From NCBI GenBank assembly GCA_016841125.1, contig JAENZU010000172.1, positions 1-7,160 of the forward strand: DNA of 7,160 nucleotides. Direction: 5' to 3'. The translations under genes were made by a program, and so were the position numbers. Positions 6,215 through 7,160 of this stretch are shown here, one piece after another. The stretch is from Melioribacter sp. GTDB taxonomy: Bacteria > Bacteroidota > Ignavibacteria > Ignavibacteriales > Melioribacteraceae. The stretch's first letter is position 1. Every line of letters begins with the position of its first letter. The notes under the pieces are model-generated. The model saw only the letters and a program-made list of their open reading frames with translations, was not told where the DNA came from and ran no database searches.

Positions 6215-7160
6215 TTATGTTCTATGCTGAGGTTTGAGAAGATCATTAACTTCTTTAACCGGGGCAAAAGTTGAAATTGGGACTTCAACAAAAATTGTAT
6301 TCCAAAATGCCATACTGCCGTTCCATAATCCGGGCAGTTCAATGGCTTTTAAAGGCTTTCCGTCCTTTGATTTTTGAGTGATGAATGCAGTTGAGGGATC
6401 ACGGTATTCAAGTAAATTAAAATTTTCACCTCTGTAATTTTTAACGCCGCAAACTAAATCTACCGGATTAAAGTGAGTTGCTTTATCAAAAATCTCTTTT
6501 TGCCGATTATCACTCAAATTAAGTTGAGATGTTTCTACAATCTGCAGGGAAATGTTTCCATCGCTTCCCTTCACCCAAAATGGACCTCCCCCGGGATCGC
6601 CTTCATTTTTAACCATTCCGCACACGCGAATTGGTCGGTTCATTTCATTGAAAATATATTTCTTCTTTTCATCATCATTTAACTTTTCAAAGTTTTCCGG
6701 CAGTACTATATTTAAATAATTTTGGCAGAAATTCACTATTTTCTGCAGTCTATCAGCTGCAATAAAACTTTCCCAATCGTTTAGATAATTAAAAACTTTT
6801 GTTTGAATATCGACAAGTATTCCCCCAAGAATTTGTTTGAATCTTATGGTATCCTCTTGAGAATTTTTAGGTACAACATTATCAATATTTTTGATGTAGA
6901 TAATATCAGCGTTCAGGTCATTCAAGTTTTCCAATAATGCGCCATGACCCGCAGGCCTGAATAAAAGTTTACCGTTATCTTCAAATGGGTTATTTTCCAA
7001 ATCAACAGCAATTGTATCTGTGGATTTTTTCTGCTCTGAATAAGAGATGCCTAGTTCAAATCCTTCATTCTCAAATTTTGGTGTAACCGCATCCACCACA
7101 CTTTCGAACAATTTTTTGTGATCGGTTGAAATAGTAAAATGAATTTTAATTTTATTGTTA
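6215..7160 (-). CDS. DUF4301 family protein, C-terminal part (N-terminus beyond the window)
   Basis: The frame is open from its stop at 6215 to the right edge, giving 314 visible residues beginning NNKIKIHFTIS. A TTG at 7111 is not a start, because the upstream in-frame residues fit the family. DUF4301 proteins are, from memory, about 500 residues, so roughly 190 are missing. In the fragment, SEQKKSTDTIAVD is at 41-53, LLFRPAGHGALLENLNDL at 65-82, DIIYIKNIDNVV at 85-96, RPIRVCGMVKNEGDPGGGPF at 175-194, and ELPGLWNGSMAFWNTIFVEV at 274-293. The order of EQ, D..GKLLFRP.GHGALL and IKNIDNVV resembles the nucleotide and sugar-binding core of UDP-sugar pyrophosphorylases (GT-A fold), so a nucleotidyltransferase role is plausible but unproven. 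There is no signal peptide or membrane segment in the visible part; it is likely cytoplasmic. It lies upstream of the DUF6600-like gene on the same strand, separated by 142 bases. Confidence 0.85.
   Translation of the reverse strand, partial: NNKIKIHFTISTDHKKLFESVVDAVTPKFENEGFELGISYSEQKKSTDTIAVDLENNPFEDNGKLLFRPAGHGALLENLNDLNADIIYIKNIDNVVPKNSQEDTIRFKQILGGILVDIQTKVFNYLNDWESFIAADRLQKIVNFCQNYLNIVLPENFEKLNDDEKKKYIFNEMNRPIRVCGMVKNEGDPGGGPFWVKGSDGNISLQIVETSQLNLSDNRQKEIFDKATHFNPVDLVCGVKNYRGENFNLLEYRDPSTAFITQKSKDGKPLKAIELPGLWNGSMAFWNTIFVEVPISTFAPVKEVNDLLKPQHRT

Noticed and set aside
6151..6342. 63-residue minus-strand open frame spanning the DUF4301 stop
   Set aside because: It overlaps the conserved DUF4301 C-terminus in another frame and runs into the AT-rich gap and hairpin; no start signal.
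6473..6682. 69-residue plus-strand open frame inside the DUF4301 gene
   Set aside because: It is antisense to conserved DUF4301 blocks with no independent support.
7109..7111. TTG at 7111 as the start of the DUF4301 gene
   Set aside because: The frame continues without a stop to the window edge and the added residues (NNKIKIHFTIS...) fit the family, so the gene is cut by the edge rather than short.

Overview
The window looks like ordinary chromosome of a low-GC member of the Bacteroidota/Chlorobiota/Ignavibacteriota group, most likely Ignavibacteria or a close relative. The support is a PorV-like outer-membrane protein, an exported helix-hairpin-helix (HhH) plus beta-barrel protein, a DUF4301 protein (a family I know mainly from Bacteroidota relatives), and a TAnnTTTG-type promoter element in front of the L28 gene. 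This placement is inference from families and style; there is no rRNA gene to fix it. I saw no mobile element, tRNA, CRISPR array or phage gene.

Layout. Positions 1-69 are an AT-rich leader with a perfect inverted repeat. Next come two plus-strand genes with no gap: a 283-residue PorV-like barrel (70-921) and a 657-residue exported HhH/beta-barrel protein (922-2895). The stop codon of the first touches the start codon of the second, so they are probably one translationally coupled unit at the outer membrane. A short gap with a good promoter candidate leads to rpmB (ribosomal protein L28, 2974-3204), closed by an intrinsic terminator. That terminator runs right up to the ribosome binding site of a secreted M28 metallopeptidase of carboxypeptidase Q type (3284-4684). 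A GC-rich hairpin terminator separates this gene from two minus-strand genes: an exported Trp/Tyr-rich DUF6600-like protein with a long basic tail (6072-4729), and, upstream of it, the C-terminal two thirds of a DUF4301 protein (from the right edge to 6215).

How the genes fit together. Four of the six proteins carry an export signal, and two of these are predicted outer-membrane barrels, so the window is mostly cell-envelope biology with one ribosomal gene between. Only the PorV-like/HhH pair looks like a functional unit. It is the best candidate here for an undescribed system: degenerate HhH motifs placed at the periplasmic N-terminus of an outer-membrane barrel and coupled to a PorV-like partner. 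The DUF4301 fragment has sequence motifs resembling the UDP-sugar pyrophosphorylase family, which suggests a nucleotidyltransferase role.

Several starts were moved from the longest open frame. L28, the peptidase and the DUF6600-like gene start at internal ATG codons with ribosome binding sites, and the DUF4301 frame stays open to the window edge.
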